From contig WBMV01007614.1 of NCBI GenBank assembly GCA_013396655.1, positions 43,765 to 107,764 of the forward strand: a stretch of 64,000 nt of DNA, given 5' to 3'. This DNA is from Campylorhamphus procurvoides. Its lineage: Eukaryota > Chordata > Aves > Passeriformes > Dendrocolaptidae. This document shows, one piece after another, positions 25,872-38,957 of this stretch; the stretch's first letter is position 1; each line of letters opens with the position of its first letter. The notes under the pieces are model-generated. The model was given only the letters and a program-made list of their open reading frames with translations. It ran no database searches and was not told where the DNA came from. The position numbers and the translations under genes were made by a program.

Positions 25872-28800
25872 CTAATAAGGCAAGATAAGCAAAACTAAGT
25901 TTCATTAAAACAAGTAGAAAATTTTTGTAATATTTTACAATACTTAATACTGTTAAAACTTGCTTTATGTTTTTTTATCATGTCACTACTAGGTTCTGAA
26001 AGATTTGTAAAAATCAAATGTACCTCAGAACTTTTCCAACTGATTTTCCTGGGGAGAGGTTACAGGAGTTTGGGGTTTTTTTATTGTGAAATAATTTAAG
26101 ATAAATTTGGACCTGTAAATTTAGGCATATTCTCTTACCCTTTAGGGAAATATAATATCATTGGGGGCTTTTTTATGCTAATGTTCATTGTGCACATATG
26201 AACATAAACTGCAGTAAATAAATTTAGAACAATTCCACCAGGGCTAGGTTTACCTAGCACTTACAAATCATCTATACAGTAAAAAAATACAACTTTCTAA
26301 CTAAATGTTTGTACAGTTTGTTGTATCTCTCTTGCATAATGTTAGTTCATTATTCACAGAAGCAGTTTAATTCTTGGAGTAACGTACTAATTATTAAAAA
26401 AAAAAGGAAAAAGACAATAATCACTTTCAATCAACCATCTAAATTTTTTGAACGGCTTGAGAAAAAAAAAACCTCACAAGCATTTTCCATATGCAGCCTT
26501 CTCTGTAATGTTAGATTCTTCACTCAGGTGAGTCTTATATATATATGCCCATTAATGACCCTAATATTTCAGAAAAATTTTAAGGTGACCACATTCTAGT
26601 TGTTATATTATTTGTACATTCAATTCTAACACACTTCCCAGTACCAGAAGAAAATTTCTTTTCAGATTTATCAGAAATAAGGTTAAGCAGCACTTAAGCA
26701 GCAAAGGTGCAATGTAGACTGGAGCAGATTCATGCACCAAGACATCTACTAAGCAACCCTGAGATCAAGTTTTATTCAAATTCATCATTCTTTTATTTGT
26801 TCACACCATTAACAGGCATAGAATACTTTACTCTCTTCTGGAACTGCAAATAATGTTCTAAGTTTCAAAAACAAGTACTTGATAGCTGCTGTTTTATGAT
26901 GTATGTTTTGATTCACTGACTAAGAGACAGGTAAAAGAAACTCGCTCACAATTAGTGGACTCCAGAAAATACACTTCAACTATTTTGGCACAATTAATGC
27001 CTATAATGTAATGATAGCAATTGTAACATATAGTTCACAAGATTCAAAAAAATCTCAGTCCTGAGCAGCATAATAAAAGAAATATACTGGAATTTACTAT
27101 GAAGGCATGATTAAAAGTAATACTTGAGACTTGAAGAAAGAGCTCATGTGAAAAGAAGCAAAAAGCTTCATTTCTAAAAGCAGGGAGAGTTTGACCAAAT
27201 TTTCCTTGAGAAAACAAAGTTTGTGCCAAATTCTGTAACTGAAATATGTTTAATTAGCTCAATACAAGATGATAAAAAGCAAAGGATGGGCAGACATCCA
27301 AAAGTAAAGTTGTACCGCTACAACTCCTAGAGATCAAAAATAGTTGTGACAAGTTCAACCAGAAGGCAACTTTGTTGCTGAATTCCAAGAAAGCTGCACA
27401 ATATTACACAATACTACAAAACAGCAGAACACAACTTTCACAAAATCCATTACAAGAAATTTACAGAACACTTGCTGTGGTTACACAGCCCTCATAGTGA
27501 AATCGAAGTGCTGCCTACATATTCTGTACCACTATAAAATAGCTTTTGACTTGCCAAAGTCTACACTTACACACACAAATTTTTCAGCCTCATTCACCTC
27601 ATTTCTCAAAAGCACTCCCCTTTCAATGAACAAGGAAAGAAAAGAAGGTAGTATTTTCTCCCTTACAAGACTGTTTATCAGAAGGTCTTTTGTTTTGCCA
27701 GGCTACATGTAAGGTCACATAAGCTTTTCTTTCAGAAAAGAAAATCCCTGCACGTAAACTGACGAACAGACATAAAAAAATCCCTGAAAGCATCCTGAAT
27801 AGAGGACTTGCATTGGAAACATTACAAGACCCCTACAAAAATATTAAATGCAGGCCAATTCAAGATATGCCTGCAACATCCAGAATCACTCTCAAATACC
27901 AAGCTGATGTTAAAACTACAAATTTACAGAATTACCTACTTGTTTAGTGAAATCCCACATCTACGTAGAATGTAACTACCATTCAAATTCTATAGTACAT
28001 TCATGCTCTTAAGAGACACATGGAATCTTAATTTAATCCATTAACACAAACCCTTAATTCTAAACCAATTCTACAAGAGCAGGTATTTTGTAGGAATTGG
28101 CAAGCAACTCCATTTTCTTGGATGGTCTCTTGAGACATGACAGACCTGTATCTTATTTATCTTCTTGGAAATGATTACACAGAAAGGAAATGAGAATTCA
28201 AAACAACTACTTCATAGGAGCCAATGAGCAGTAATCAGAGATCAGGGTAAAATTGAATTAGGTTCCTCATTGATTTATACCCATTAGAAAAAGACTGTCA
28301 AATTGAAAATTGTCCAGTTCGTGACTTACAGAAACAGACATTCTCAACACCTAGAGCAGAATTAGAACAGTCTACAAGGTTAGTATGTGATGCAGCACTT
28401 GGGGGCCAAATGTTTGGGCATGAACACATAAAATACTGGAAGAGCACATTTATTCACCAAACTCAAAGTCCCTCTTTGACTTTTTAAAATCCTTATCTGC
28501 TTCTCACAGGCAACAATAGCAAATAATACTACCTTGTATAATCAAGGATATCACAATTTGGCCATTAATAAAGTCATTATTTAAGCACGCACACGTAAAA
28601 TTATATTCTTAGGAAACTTTCAAATCCAATTCTGACCAGTCTATGAATGAGGATGGATTTCCTGTAAATTTTCTACACTTGTATACACAAGACTCCACCT
28701 GATATTTTACAGTAAAGGTGCTGCATTTCCAGTTTATTGATACAACACTGGCAGAGATGAAAGAAGTACTGAGTTTTCTAGTAATTTTCTTCTTAGATTT

Positions 28801-31800
28801 TAATTTGATAGTTATAACTTTATATGATTTATACAAGTTATTTTGCAGTGATTTAAACTAATTTGATTTAACTTTCTGTGATGAACATAAAGGAAATTAG
28901 GAGGGCAAATTTGCATGGCAATTGTCACAAAGCAGCAACGGCAATTTGTATGCTATACAAAGCACAGAGTAAAAAAGCCACAAAAAAGCAGCTTTCAAGT
29001 GCTATCAAATACTACTGTAGGTATGCCCAGATGAATATCTTCAATCCTTATTATCTCTTATATACGACTTTCCTAAATGGACTCCTATCAGCTGAGAAAA
29101 AGTTCAATCCTTCAGCTGTTCAAGTTTTCAGATTCAAGACCTTTAGAAGTTATGCAAGTTCTGCTTCAAACTTCATTTCAACAATTATTTGTGTTTCTTT
29201 TCAGACATAACAGGTAATAACTTCTGCACAAAATGAAGTAATTAACACCATACACCATACAAACCTTTTTATAACAACCCTAGATACTTACAATGTATTA
29301 AACTTTAGTTTCTTCTTTAACATAATTGAACACCACAGATAAATGTCATCTCCTTTCTAAAACAGTTTCTGCACTCAAATGATCTATTAAAAGATCTTCA
29401 AAATCCTTCAAACTGTCATTTCTCATTTGCCACTCTGCTTCTATTCTCTTTATTTTCTAACCCATTTTGTGAAACAAAAAATCCTTAAGAATACCATAGT
29501 ATTACAGATTAACATAAGAACAAGTATAAAAATTGCAGTTAACAGCTCACTTGAGATTTTTATTACATTTATGTCTACACAAAATTGAAAAAAAAAATCT
29601 TCATAAATGAGAAAGCAGCTGAAGGGCAAAATCAAACTGTTGTCTTTATTAGATGCAAGTCTAATGTCTTTTAGATAAAGCATTTGTAGGCGCCACAGTC
29701 AATCAAGATTTCAATGGAAAGCAAAAATGAAAGCATTCATGCACAAAAGACATGTGTGGTAATTGTGATGTGCAGACAAGATAATGGAAAATATTCTAGC
29801 CTTCTGTTAATTTCATGTATCAGCTTCTGCCTTGACTTAGACAACCTGTCACATTTAATGTATTATTTTATTATTTTAATTATTTAGGAGAATTTGATTA
29901 ATTCAGGAGGTTCCTGGTCAGAGGTAATCTTGGATAAATTACTTTTTTTGCTTTGAATGTTGCACTCATGCAAAAATATGATTAAAAATATTTTCAATAC
30001 ATGTCATTAACTGCAAAGATCTCAGTTACACTATGTTTTATTAATGTTTGCTCTTAAGTCACTTGCAGCCATACAGCTTATACAGCTTACTTTTTATTTT
30101 CATCTTTGTAAGACACCTTACTGTAAAACTCAGGCTGTATTTTAGCAGGCAGCAGCTGCAAAGTAGATCACAGAGGTCTAAACTGTTACAGCACAGAAAT
30201 AATAAGAAATGGTCCATCATCTTTATTGTTAAGCACTACAGCATCATCTTCTATACTCCACTCTCAACTATTAGCTGGACCAAAATTATCATAAAAACAA
30301 TCTACTCACAGAAAAATATCCCAGAGGAGATTAAAATTGAATACTAAAAACCTAGTTTCACAGACAACCCTCTTTAACATTTCCTAACTCATCTATCTTA
30401 TACTGCGGTTACAATAATAATCTCCGTATGAGTATGTAGTTTTCCTACATAAATCCAATTTCATTCACTGAATACAATGGAATAAATGCTATTTTAAATT
30501 TTATCATTGCCTTCAGTTTCTGATATGGTTAATTTGCTATTTACTATTCAAAACACAGTTATGAAATAAAAATTAAGTTTTGATCCTACATATGATTCAC
30601 CAAGGAAAGTAGTTTCCCACACACCATACAGTTCTTCATAACTTATACTAACATATAATTAAGAGCAGCAATAGACAATTTACTTCCCTGCAGATATGCA
30701 CACACCAGGACTGAGTGACATGTTAGAGTAACTTCTTCAAGTATAGAAATTGTAAGAATCAAGGAACTGGGTATCTGTTCCCACTAGAAAATTCTGCACA
30801 CACATGCCACTGTACCAGGAGCCAGATCCCTTTCTGTCCTACCTTCTTCCAGCAGTTCTAGACCTAAGCAATGTTACACTAGGTGAGACAGAAGTCCTAA
30901 GCCCTGTTTAGCCTATTGCCCAGTTCTGACTCAGCATTTAGACATTAAGACATGACACTGTTCCCCTAACATAATATACTGACTCCTGAAAAACAATGGG
31001 TTTGGAGATTTCCACTTCTCCCCATGCTTTATGTCTCATTCCTATTACTTTTGTAGGCCACCATCAGCAATAGGAGCCCTGAGCAACTTCTGGCTAGTTT
31101 TCTAACATGATGCTTTCTTTTTCCATGCAGCAAAGCACATATCTTCACAAGTTACCCACTTCCTGATTTTGTATAGGTTAGTCCAATACCCAGGGAAACT
31201 AAGGTATTTCAAAGAAAAATCTGAAGTGTTTCTTTTGCCTGCAGCAACCAATGCCATGCCTCAATTCTACTTCATTTTTAGAAAGGAGTGAACATGTGTT
31301 CCTGAAACTGCTCATTCTCTTCCCTCGCTTTGGAAAAAAATTAAAAAAATTCAGTACATGCTCACAGATTTCACAGAATATTCTGAGTTGGAAGGGACCT
31401 ATAAGGATCATCAAGTCCAACTCTTAAGTGAATGGTCCCTATGGGGATCAAAACCACAGCCTTAGTGTTATTACTACCATGCCCCAACCAATGGAGCTAA
31501 TCTCAGTCTTATTACAGAACCTCTAAATTTCAATGGTTTTAAAACACTGCACAGCTACAATCAAGCAATATGAAACCTGTAATGAACACCAGAAGAGTCA
31601 TACCACATCAAATAAAAAGTCTATCTACCCAAAGACTTTGCTTCCATCAGCTGTCAAAAGTATGCGTACAGAGAAGTGTTTACATACAACATGAAATGTT
31701 TGCTTTCTCTGACTAATCTAGTACCAACCACATGTTGCTCCAACATTTCCAAAGTGAGTAACAGCTCCCATGTTCCTCTAACAGATTTCTGTGCCAGTGT

Positions 31801-33392
31801 TGTGCAATCTCGAGTGGAATCTATGCAAAACGGACATCCACCATGGACAGTGAGGAATGAATACTATGAAAAAAAAGTCTAACCATCCCCTTATGTTTGC
31901 TTTGAACCTGCTAAGACTCCTCATTTGGAGTCTCTAGCCATAATGGAAGACTCAAGGAACAATAACTTTGGTCACCCTGTCCGAGCCAGTCATCACAGGT
32001 CTTTATCACATCCCCTTCCCTTTACTTGACACTTCTAATTGAAAAATCAGAGCTTCCTAACAAATTACGAAAAAAGGCAAATTTTTCACCAGTCCTAGTG
32101 TGCCTCAAACTTTAGCACTTTTCTACTTCTTTTTTATCATTTCTTGTAAATCTTAATTATAGAATCATCCTATCACAAGTCAGCATCCATTGCCCAGTCT
32201 TCATGTTTCAATCTGTTTACCAGTGAAAAAAGTTTTGAGTTAAATGTATAAGAAGTTCTATACTTTGCAAGCTGGAAAAAGAATCTGGAAAGCAAAGCAG
32301 ATGAGTTACAACTTTTTCAAATGAAACAATGACAAAATTTAGGAACAAGAAATGCAATTAACTGGGTTGAAATCTGTTTTTAAGACTCAAAGTTCACAGT
32401 TCTTTCACATCTCTAAATGCCCTTCTACTGTTCTCAGCAATGGTTTTTAAAAAGCCCAGAAAAATAATCATGTACCAATATACAAAAAAAAGATGGATAT
32501 GAAAACAAAATGTACAGAAATTTTCAGAATTTGGTCCTGATACACAATATGTAATTATAAACTTTTTATATACTATGGTTAATAGCAAGTGGTAAAATAT
32601 GGGCTCCCAGGCCAAGAAACAGCCCTAATTAATCCCATGTTCATAAGATGCATTCCTAATTCAGAACCAAGAGGACAGGTGTAGTACTGAAAATAAAGCA
32701 AATTACTGCGTGAGAATTTTCCTATAGACTCATGATTTTTATCCCTTAAAACCCAGCCTCACAGTAATATCTCTGCTACTTATGCACAAACATTCCCAGC
32801 ATCTCTGGAGGGCAAAAGCCAGTATACACTTCAGCTACAATGGATTTATACGCCTGATCACCAGTAGCAAGCTGCTAAGAAATAAGACCGCTTCCCCCTT
32901 CACAGAGGTACTAACCAAGACTCCATCCTCTATGCAGTCACTAACTTTGGTGAACCTTCTGGAGACTCATCTGTCTTCCATATTTCTACCTCTGTATCAA
33001 ACTTGGATAAGAAATTAGGATTCAAAAAGATACTAAAGAAAAGAAGGTATGACAAGAAAGAGCAAGGGCATAGAGCAGACAAAGACAATAGCAATGAAAA
33101 TCTAATGAACAACAAAGCAGAAAGCCCCATTTTCATAAGTTTCATCAAGCTAAAAATATCTGTACAAAATAAGAAGAGAAGTGTGAAAAAAAATTCCAAA
33201 AAACTATTTTATTTCTTAAGAATTCCTCAGAGGACTACACAGTGTTCCTTGTTTGCAATAATACCATAGACAGATAAAAGTCACACAAGATTAAGTAATA
33301 AAACACAGTAGGTGAGTCAAAGACAATATTTTTCACTTCGCTGGAGGTTTGTCCTTCAAATACCTTATATATTGAAATATTGAAAATACTAC
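25872..33392 (-). other. KDM4C: KDM4C intron between coding exons 5 and 6
   Basis: The 7.5 kb intron has donor GTAGTA and acceptor TTAG. The only element recognised is the SINE at 31378-31505. The remainder is AT-rich and shows no gene. Confidence 0.85.
31378..31505 (-). mobile_element. tRNA-Ile-derived SINE with CR1 tail (TguSINE1-like)
   Basis: Read on the minus strand, the element starts with a tRNA-Ile-like head: TTAGCTCCATTGGTTGGGGC (A-box region), then TAATAACACTAAGGCTGTGG and GGTTTTGATCCCCATAGGGA (B-box region). It then switches to a CR1 3' end, GTTGGACTTGATGATCCTTA and GGTCCCTTCCAACTCAGAAT, ending ATTCTGTGAAAT. A tRNA-Ile head fused to a CR1-type tail is the published structure of TguSINE1 from zebra finch and relatives. 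CR1 machinery is presumed to have mobilised it. Several substitutions relative to tRNA-Ile mark it as an old copy. Confidence 0.82.
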
Positions 33393-33442
33393 CTTGAGCC
33401 AGTCTTTCAAGCCGTTTCCCATGCTCTGGAGGGATAGCATAC
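33393..33442 (-). CDS. KDM4C: KDM4C coding exon 5: 50-nt JmjC micro-segment
   Basis: A short exon of 50 nt follows the acceptor TTTTAG. The first base completes W210; 16 codons read YAIPPEHGKRLERLAQ (211-226), and the last base starts Gly227. The donor is CAAG|GTAGTA, with a weaker +4 to +6 than the other donors of this gene. The YxxPPEHGKRLERLA segment is present in all KDM4 paralogues. Phase in is 2 and phase out is 1, both matching the neighbours. Confidence 0.94.
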
Positions 33443-35805
33443 CTAAAATTCACATACAGAAAAGGATGAAATGCATAAAGATATAATTACTACAAAAGCT
33501 ATAATTCATGTATGGTAAATACCTAAGAATACATAAACCAAAAAGATTAAAGGCCAAAAAATTATACAGAAGAAAAAATATACCAACATTTAAGTTAAAA
33601 ATACAGGGGGTGGGGTTTCAAGGTTGGGGGGGTACTTGAGGGAAAAAAAAATAGCTTATTTCTAGCTTAAACATTAAGTAGTTCAAAAATGTTATGGTTA
33701 CTATTTAAACTCATGTACATTGAAAATATTTGATATTATTACACCAGTCCAGGTAGAAGAAAAACACATATACTTTCAAATGGAAAAAAAAAAACATATA
33801 AAATCAGTTTAACTTATTCAAGTTTAGTTTCTTTGAATTTTAATATGCTTCAAAAGACACAAGGATTCAACAGAAAAATATGAGCATTAAACATCTCTAC
33901 CTTTTTCTACAGCAAATGCTGTGGAATAAAAGGGTTATTTCCCCATGTAGAATCATTATAATTAGAGTTTAAGATTGTTAAAGAAATAGATTTCCTTTAA
34001 AGAACTGTATGAATCTTAGAATCCCTCTGTTCTTACACTAATTTTTTTTAAAAATTCCACATTATCTGCAACAACTCAGTAACAATACAAAAGAACTAGA
34101 AAAAATCCCATGCTATTTTTAATGTTTACTGCAGACAAAAAATAGAAAAGTTTTAAAAAGCTGATTCATTTCTGTTTTTTTGTTATTAACATTTACTACA
34201 CTTCATAGATAGACTATGTTTTAATTAATTATTGACTTTAACTGCTTTAATATGTGATATAATAGGTTTTTGTGTCATCTTAATGTTGCAATAGCATTGG
34301 ATTGATTCCTCTCTATAAAAAATATGGTCTAGAGGAGAAGAAAATGTATATTCAGCTGTACGACACAGTCCAAATCCACATTGTTAAACTAAGCTAACAT
34401 AGAGCCTTTTTCTTTTACTACACTGTGAATAGCATTCATTCATCTCCCCTGACAACTCACTCAGAAAAACAAGTGAATGACCTAGGGCCCTCATTTTGTA
34501 CAAGAAATAAACATCCCCCTACCTCAAGCCTTTTTTTTTTTCACACACACAATACCATTTTACAATTTTACTCTATTACAACTGAAACAGCTGCATAGAA
34601 GGAAAACCATTGCAGGAGTCAGTGGTCTGTAAGCTGAACTGCAGCAAAGCACATGCCTACTGGCAACCCACTCCGAACAGTATTAAACACAAAGAGACTT
34701 TCAGCTTGCCTATGCTCAATGTTTGCAGTTTTAATCAGAATTTCACTGTCTTTGAAAACTGCCTTTTGTTACTCTCCATTTGCACTTCCAAAGTGCTTGT
34801 GACTGTTCTCTACTCCATATTACATATGCATCAGTGTATCCATACTAATCTAAACTGTATGTTTGCCATCTTTCACACTCCAGAGGAACAAAATGCTATA
34901 TATAGCATTCTATACTGTACTGTATCTCATTAAATACACAACATCATAAAGTAAAATATGAACAGATAATGTTTATGCCTAACAGAGTACTACAAAACTA
35001 GATACTGTGCTTTGCTTTACTTGACTAATTGGACTAGTATCGTCCTTTAAAAGCACATGTTACTACAATTTAGTGATAATATGCAGCCACATGCCTCCAT
35101 TTGTACACATAAGAATGTAAGTACTTGTCAACAGCACAAAAATGCTAAACCAAACAACTGAGCTCTCAATAAATCTCTTGGAAAGTTAAGACAGGACATG
35201 ATTTAACTGTACTACTGCTATTTGTTTAGCTAATCTAAAATGAAAAAGCAATACAATACATTCAATACAAGTTAGTGGTTTTCATCATAGTCTTCATTTG
35301 AGGTGTGTGGTAACATCTACTCCTCAATCCTTTACTACTTCCCACTGGTGCAATTGCTTGTTGCTAACAGCAAAGACAAGCACTAATCAGTGGAGAAGGA
35401 CCACCTTTGTACTATCACACATTAGGAGTCCCAAAGTCACTCTCAAGACAATTCAGCATTGGTTCCTAACAAAATTTATTAGAAAACTGAGTGACAATTT
35501 CTGAATTCTTGGTCTACTGTACATTAAACAAAAAATTCCCAAACTCAGATGACGAAGTCAGAGGAAAAACAGTATTCACTCTTTGTCTCAACAGTTAGCT
35601 TATATGAGAGTATGAGCAGTTAAAAGCTCTTAGAAAAATATTTTTCATTATCTTGTGTCTGGCTTTCTTTTAGCTACGTTACCATTTCTTCAGCTTCTCA
35701 TACCCTAAGGCCAAGCCCAGCCCCCTTTAAAGAAAATGTAATTAACATTAAAAGGTAAATCACTAAGAGGCAAAGAGTGTGTTTCTCGGATAACAAGCAA
35801 AGAAA

Positions 35806-35852
35806 TAGGCAAAAAGGCAAGAAAAGACAAAAAGACAAGAAAAGACAAAAAG
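35806..35852. repeat. Purine-rich short tandem repeat
   Basis: Imperfect units of AAAAAGACAAG / AAAAGGCAAG are repeated about four times. No function is suggested. Confidence 0.7.
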
Positions 35853-38800
35853 GGAAGTGTTGATACTGACTACATTTTAATTCTATTAGTTCAGAAAGAC
35901 ATACTTGTTAAATATTATGAAAAGACAGATACATGCTGAAGAGTCACTGTTCATTGTTAGTGATACTATAAGGACAGAAAAATATACATACATTTGTCAA
36001 GTATTATTCAAAAAGATCTTCTGAAATACATATTAGTTCAGTAAATCAAGGGTACTGGTGACAATATAACTAAAAATAAGAAATAAATGTTAAATCTAAG
36101 CCATTAACTTGTGATTATTAAACATTTACATATATGTTTTCAAGATTAATGCTTCTAGACTATTTCACAGTATGCTTTAAATAATCATGTCAAAAACAAT
36201 TCATTGCTTTACCATGCAAAACCTACTCAGCCAACCGAGATGGTCATGAGACCAGCAACCTCATGTATTCATCCTGTCATTCTCATCTCAGTGACTAGAA
36301 ACAGAATGTGAAACAATTTGAGTTCTGTTCTTCCTAAGCCAGGTGCATGTGTTAATAACTAATAGCATCGTCCAAAAGAGAATTTAGCATGATGTAAAAC
36401 CAAACTACTTCACTGAAGTCCATGTTATATATTGACAACACCTGATTTTTCTGGCAGATTGGTATTTTTAAAATCCCAAAGCTGCAAACCCATAAAATGT
36501 TGTTATAACTAAACAAATAACAGCAGTTTTTTTTCAAAAGCAGACAAATTCACTGGTTTTTATAATTGGTAACAGGCAACTTGCAACCTTCATATTATAC
36601 CAAAATAATGCCATCTAATTTCAGACATTGGTCTCAGAATTACATGCCTTTTTTATCAGCAACACTAATTCACTCTATTATCTATTTAGATAGTTGATAT
36701 TTATTATATCTAAAATTATAAAGGACTTTTTAAAATATAAGCAAATTGAAATTTCATAGACTTAATTTAGGAAGATAATATACTTTCTGTCTGGGGGCAG
36801 GAAATTTCCAAGTCTATTACCACCTAAAAATCTATTTGATCAAAATATTTTAAGAAATAAAATCCTCTTCTACAGGGGAAAAATGAAACAAAACCTCTCC
36901 TAATCCTTCAGCACAGTTCTTCCTCTTTACAGAGAACTGCAACTATCAAAACAATTGCTCAGCTTCAAGCACAGCAGCCCTTTCAGACTGCTGACAAATC
37001 ACTGTACTGTTTGATTCCTCTCACCTCCCATGGAAGTTTTATACATTATTCCCATTGCTCTTGCTAAACATTTGGACTTTAATTTTCTGTGTTTGTTTTA
37101 TTTCCCAGACATAGAACCTAACTAGGGAACATGGCAGTTCTGTCAATGCACATCTTGTGCTGAACTTTGCATCACCTGGCCAGATTTTGACTAGTTTTTG
37201 TCAGCTGCTGATCACACTGAAAGTCCTATTCATCCTTAACCAGAAGACTCTGTAAGGACCTCATGGAGTCTCATTAAATCCATTTACTCTATTGCTATAT
37301 TTGTTTTTAAATTGTAGAATGTTAGCATCAGTCTGAGTATGGTTTTCCTTCTTCACGTGTTTTGTCTGTAAATTTGTCTGATAGTGATAACAGAACGCCA
37401 CCTATTTTTATCCCATCGTACTCGGAACCCCATTACTATATTCTCTGCTACTGGGATTCAAAATCTGAAAACCTTCACATGAAAACACAATTTAAAGAAT
37501 TCCACCCACACTGTGTAACTGTCTATCCTGATTTTTCCACTTCATTAAGAAAGAGGAAAAGGTGTTGGTACACATTCTACACTGGCAAATTCATAAAAAC
37601 AGATTCTAGTAATCACAATCTAGATGACAGTAATGTTGCTCATGGTATAAATTTTAGGCAGTTTGGAAATCAGATTTCTCACCATCCTACACCTATTGAA
37701 ATCATGCAAAGAATTCCTGAACCTAAATCACTGCTTTATTCTGAATGTCATCATAGATCCATCTCCTCTTGCAACCTAAATAAATTCTGGGGTCCAGTCT
37801 CACTCTCCGAATCCTAATCCATCTTATTTTGGTTCTCTAAGTATTCTCCCTTCAACAATATGGTCTCTTTTTCTTGACATTGTCACAAATATGGAATCAT
37901 CTTATGTTTCTGTAGCATATATTCCCATTTACTTTATGACTGACCAGCCCTGCAAGGCATTTTGTGATTTATGAAATACATTATTAAACAGGAGGGGTTT
38001 TTAACGTAATATATTGTGTCTTGTCATTTACAGTCTTTGAAAAAGCTAGGGAGCGAAGACGAGATGGAATGTCACAGAAAACGCACAAATTGATACGTAA
38101 ATTATTGTATGTATTATACTGCAAGTTTAGACTGTGCTCCTTTCAATGGAAAGTAAAGAACACTGGTTCTTCATGCAGGAAAGAACTCAGGCCTCCACGA
38201 TCACATAAAAAAGGTGAATAAAATGAGCACAATTTGTTAAAATATTACTTTCTAAAGAAAAATAATATATTCCCTACACATCTTTACTTTCCTTCTTTGA
38301 AATATTTTTTTAAATAAAGTTAGTTCAATTATTATTATATTTTAAATTCCCACAGTGCTATGAAAATAATTACTCTGTGCCTGCTTAATAAATACTTCCA
38401 CATATTTATTACTAATATTCTTCAAGAAGATTCACATCATCTTAACACTTAAAAAAAACTTCACACCACTGTTTTTTGTGAGGTAATCAGCACAAAGAGT
38501 AAGCTTTGCTTTCGGAAATATTTTATTCAGATTTTTTAATCTATAAATTTATCATGTAAATTGAAGAATTAACTGTATTTTACCTAAGGATATTGTACAA
38601 ATACTAATAGTCTAACATTTGGACTAGTAACAAAATTCTGGTCTGTGCTAGGCATAAATTTCCAAGAGGAGCTGAACAGTATAACGTGACAAAATTCCTC
38701 AACTGACTACAAAAAACAAAAATAAATTCTCTTTAGTTAGGGCCTATACTCCCAAAACAATAATTAAAATCGAAGGCAATATTTAACAACAAATGCTAAA

Positions 38801-38887
38801 GTGAAGAAATTTTTAACACTAAGAAGTTCACAGATACCATTACAAAATATATCATATTAAGAAATACCTGATAATGTATTTATTAGC

Positions 38888-38957
38888 AAGTCTTATTAGC
38901 AAGACAAACCACTGGTCTTATTAGCAAGACCAGTGGTTTGTCTTGCTAATAAGACTT
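38888..38957. repeat. Perfect inverted repeat, 32 bp arms, 6 nt loop
   Basis: Positions 38888-38919 are the exact reverse complement of 38926-38957, with spacer ATTAGC. The motif TCTTATTAGCAAGAC also repeats within the arms. It would form a 32 bp hairpin in RNA from either strand. It may be a recent template-switch event, a MITE-like remnant, or an assembly foldback. Confidence 0.93.

Noticed and set aside
28878..29210. 110-codon ORF with a basic N-terminus
   Set aside because: It has no family resemblance and lies in ordinary intron; treated as a chance frame.
31440..31505. tRNA-Ile gene on the minus strand
   Set aside because: The tRNA-like part runs straight into a CR1 3' end and has damaged box sequences, so it is a SINE head rather than a functional tRNA gene.
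33603..33634. G-rich run as a possible G-quadruplex
   Set aside because: The G runs are split by a loop longer than usual limits, so a stable four-run structure is doubtful.
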